A stretch of 6,001 nucleotides of DNA from Planctomycetota bacterium (GTDB lineage Bacteria; Planctomycetota; Phycisphaerae; UBA1845; CAIVHJ01), in the NCBI GenBank assembly GCA_022573485.1, contig JACZTW010000241.1:1-6001 (forward strand). Direction: 5' to 3'. Positions within the stretch are counted from its first letter, which is position 1. The number at the start of each line of letters is the position of its first letter. Below the pieces are notes generated by a model that saw only the letters and a list, made by a program, of their open reading frames with translations, made no database searches and was not told the DNA's origin. Positions 5,646 through 6,001 of the stretch are shown piece by piece. The position numbers and the translations under genes were made by a program.

Positions 5646-5770
5646 GGCTATGGCGCTCAATCGGATAAGGCCGCTCACCCAAGCGACACATGCAAGTCTC
5701 TGAGAATCGAACACGCACAGTTGGCCTCCGGGCAGGATTGACTTGCCGGCTGCTGAGAGGTATGATCTCA

Positions 5771-5911
5771 ATGCAACAGAATAGAATCAATTCACAAGAG
5801 CAACGGTTGGAGGTGAAAGATGGCCGAAAGGCAGAAGCACCCCAGCAACAACATCGGGTTCTCTCCTTTATCTCTAAGGAGCTATTGCAAAACCGTGTAC
5901 ATGACATTTAA
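5771..5911 (+). CDS. Small hypothetical ORF, 46 residues
   Basis: The frame starts at ATG 5771, with an earlier in-frame ATG at 5762, and ends with TAA at 5909-5911. It encodes a Gln/Glu/Lys/Arg-rich, helix-prone peptide (MQQNRINSQEQRLEV, then VLSFISKELLQNRV). GAGAGG at 5755-5760 lies 10 nt upstream of ATG 5771 but falls in an inverted repeat TGAGA/TCTCA (5754-5770) that could mask it. Only 2 nt separate the stop from ATG 5914, which begins another frame. No family is recognised. It competes with a different frame starting at 5820 that has a better Shine-Dalgarno site, and at most one of the two is likely real. Confidence 0.25.
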   Translation: MQQNRINSQEQRLEVKDGRKAEAPQQQHRVLSFISKELLQNRVHDI

Positions 5912-6001
5912 CCATGAACCAATTTCCCATGACAGATCAGTGCTGCCGCGAGTTGGTGAAACGCCAAAAAGCTCTTGTCGCTTCGCTCGTAGCACAGGCG
6001 T
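5820..6001 (+). CDS. Possible start of a gene running off the right edge (hypothetical)
   Basis: ATG 5820 is preceded by GGAGGTGAAAG, with GGAGG at 5809-5813, which is a near-perfect Shine-Dalgarno site and spacing. The frame is open for 60 codons to the window end. The first dozen codons after the start have strongly GC-biased third positions, as expected for a gene in this genome, but the bias is lost after about codon 14. The translation (MAERQKHPSNNIGFSPLSL onward) is basic and Ser-rich and matches no family I know. A rival in another frame begins at ATG 5914 (MNQFPMTDQCCRELVKRQKA), looks more helical and protein-like, but has no Shine-Dalgarno site. More sequence to the right would decide between them. 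Confidence 0.3.
   Translation, partial: MAERQKHPSNNIGFSPLSLRSYCKTVYMTFNHEPISHDRSVLPRVGETPKSSCRFARSTG

Larger units (their letters stand above)
5008..5761. other. Region without an intact gene: repeats and gene remnants
   Basis: No frame on either strand looks like a complete protein. The region begins with a REP-like repeat cluster right after the cpaE-like stop, followed by a small hairpin at 5198-5213. Next come a minus-strand C-terminal fragment (5286-5402), a heptanucleotide array (5389-5416), a dockerin-like C-terminal fragment (5413-5523, minus) and a long-range inverted repeat (5593-5645). The plus-strand frame from ATG 5235 runs through the dockerin fragment in antisense and ends in an Arg-rich tail, so it is a shadow. 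The stretch reads as a graveyard of decayed or transposed sequence. Confidence 0.65.

Noticed and set aside
5630..5720. tRNA on the minus strand (GTTCGATTCTC looks like a T-arm; GGGTGAGCGGCC like a D-arm)
   Set aside because: The two pieces are in the wrong order on the minus strand, with the T-arm-like sequence before the D-arm-like one. No acceptor stem or anticodon arm can be formed.
1..6001. CRISPR array
   Set aside because: The only regular repeats are the in-gene 273-bp units and a 7-bp tandem array. There is no repeat-spacer pattern and no cas gene.

Overview
The window most likely comes from a planctomycete, possibly a Phycisphaerae-like lineage. The strongest clue is a dockerin-like tail at 5413-5523 (minus strand) with the DLNGDGEVGPFDLA...LGDWGPC pattern, a C-terminal sequence I associate with secreted planctomycete proteins. 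The DNA is moderately GC-rich, and GTG starts with Shine-Dalgarno sites are used. This assignment is an inference from recalled family patterns, not from a search.

Layout. Bases 1-327 (+) hold the C-terminal half of a peptide methionine sulfoxide reductase, MsrA, cut by the left edge. It converges on a very large minus-strand gene (442-3498) encoding about 1018 residues: two N-terminal FHA domains, an acidic linker, a roughly 550-residue coiled-coil rod of near-identical repeats, and a short C-terminal helical region. A 333-bp intergenic region (3499-3831) separates this gene from a divergent plus-strand gene (3832-5007) for a CpaE/TadZ-like protein: a receiver-like N-terminus fused to a MinD/ParA-type P-loop domain with a degenerate Walker A. 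From 5008 to the right end there is no convincing complete gene. This part holds a REP-like cluster of direct and inverted copies of a GGGGACAT motif just after the CpaE-like gene, a heptanucleotide tandem array, two minus-strand C-terminal gene fragments (one dockerin-like), several hairpins and a few weak short reading frames at the right edge.

How the genes may work together. CpaE/TadZ proteins localise Tad/Flp pilus machinery at the cell pole or septum. FHA domains bind phosphothreonine, and long coiled coils build scaffolds or filaments. The head-to-head arrangement suggests, without proving, that the FHA rod protein and the CpaE-like protein share regulation and take part in one spatial-organisation module. 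No other tad genes (cpaF, tadB, tadC, flp) are visible. MsrA is probably an unrelated neighbour that repairs oxidised methionine.

The most interesting items are the FHA rod protein, whose 273-bp DNA repeat is exactly 13 heptads long, and the CpaE-like protein, which lacks both lysines of the deviant Walker A motif.
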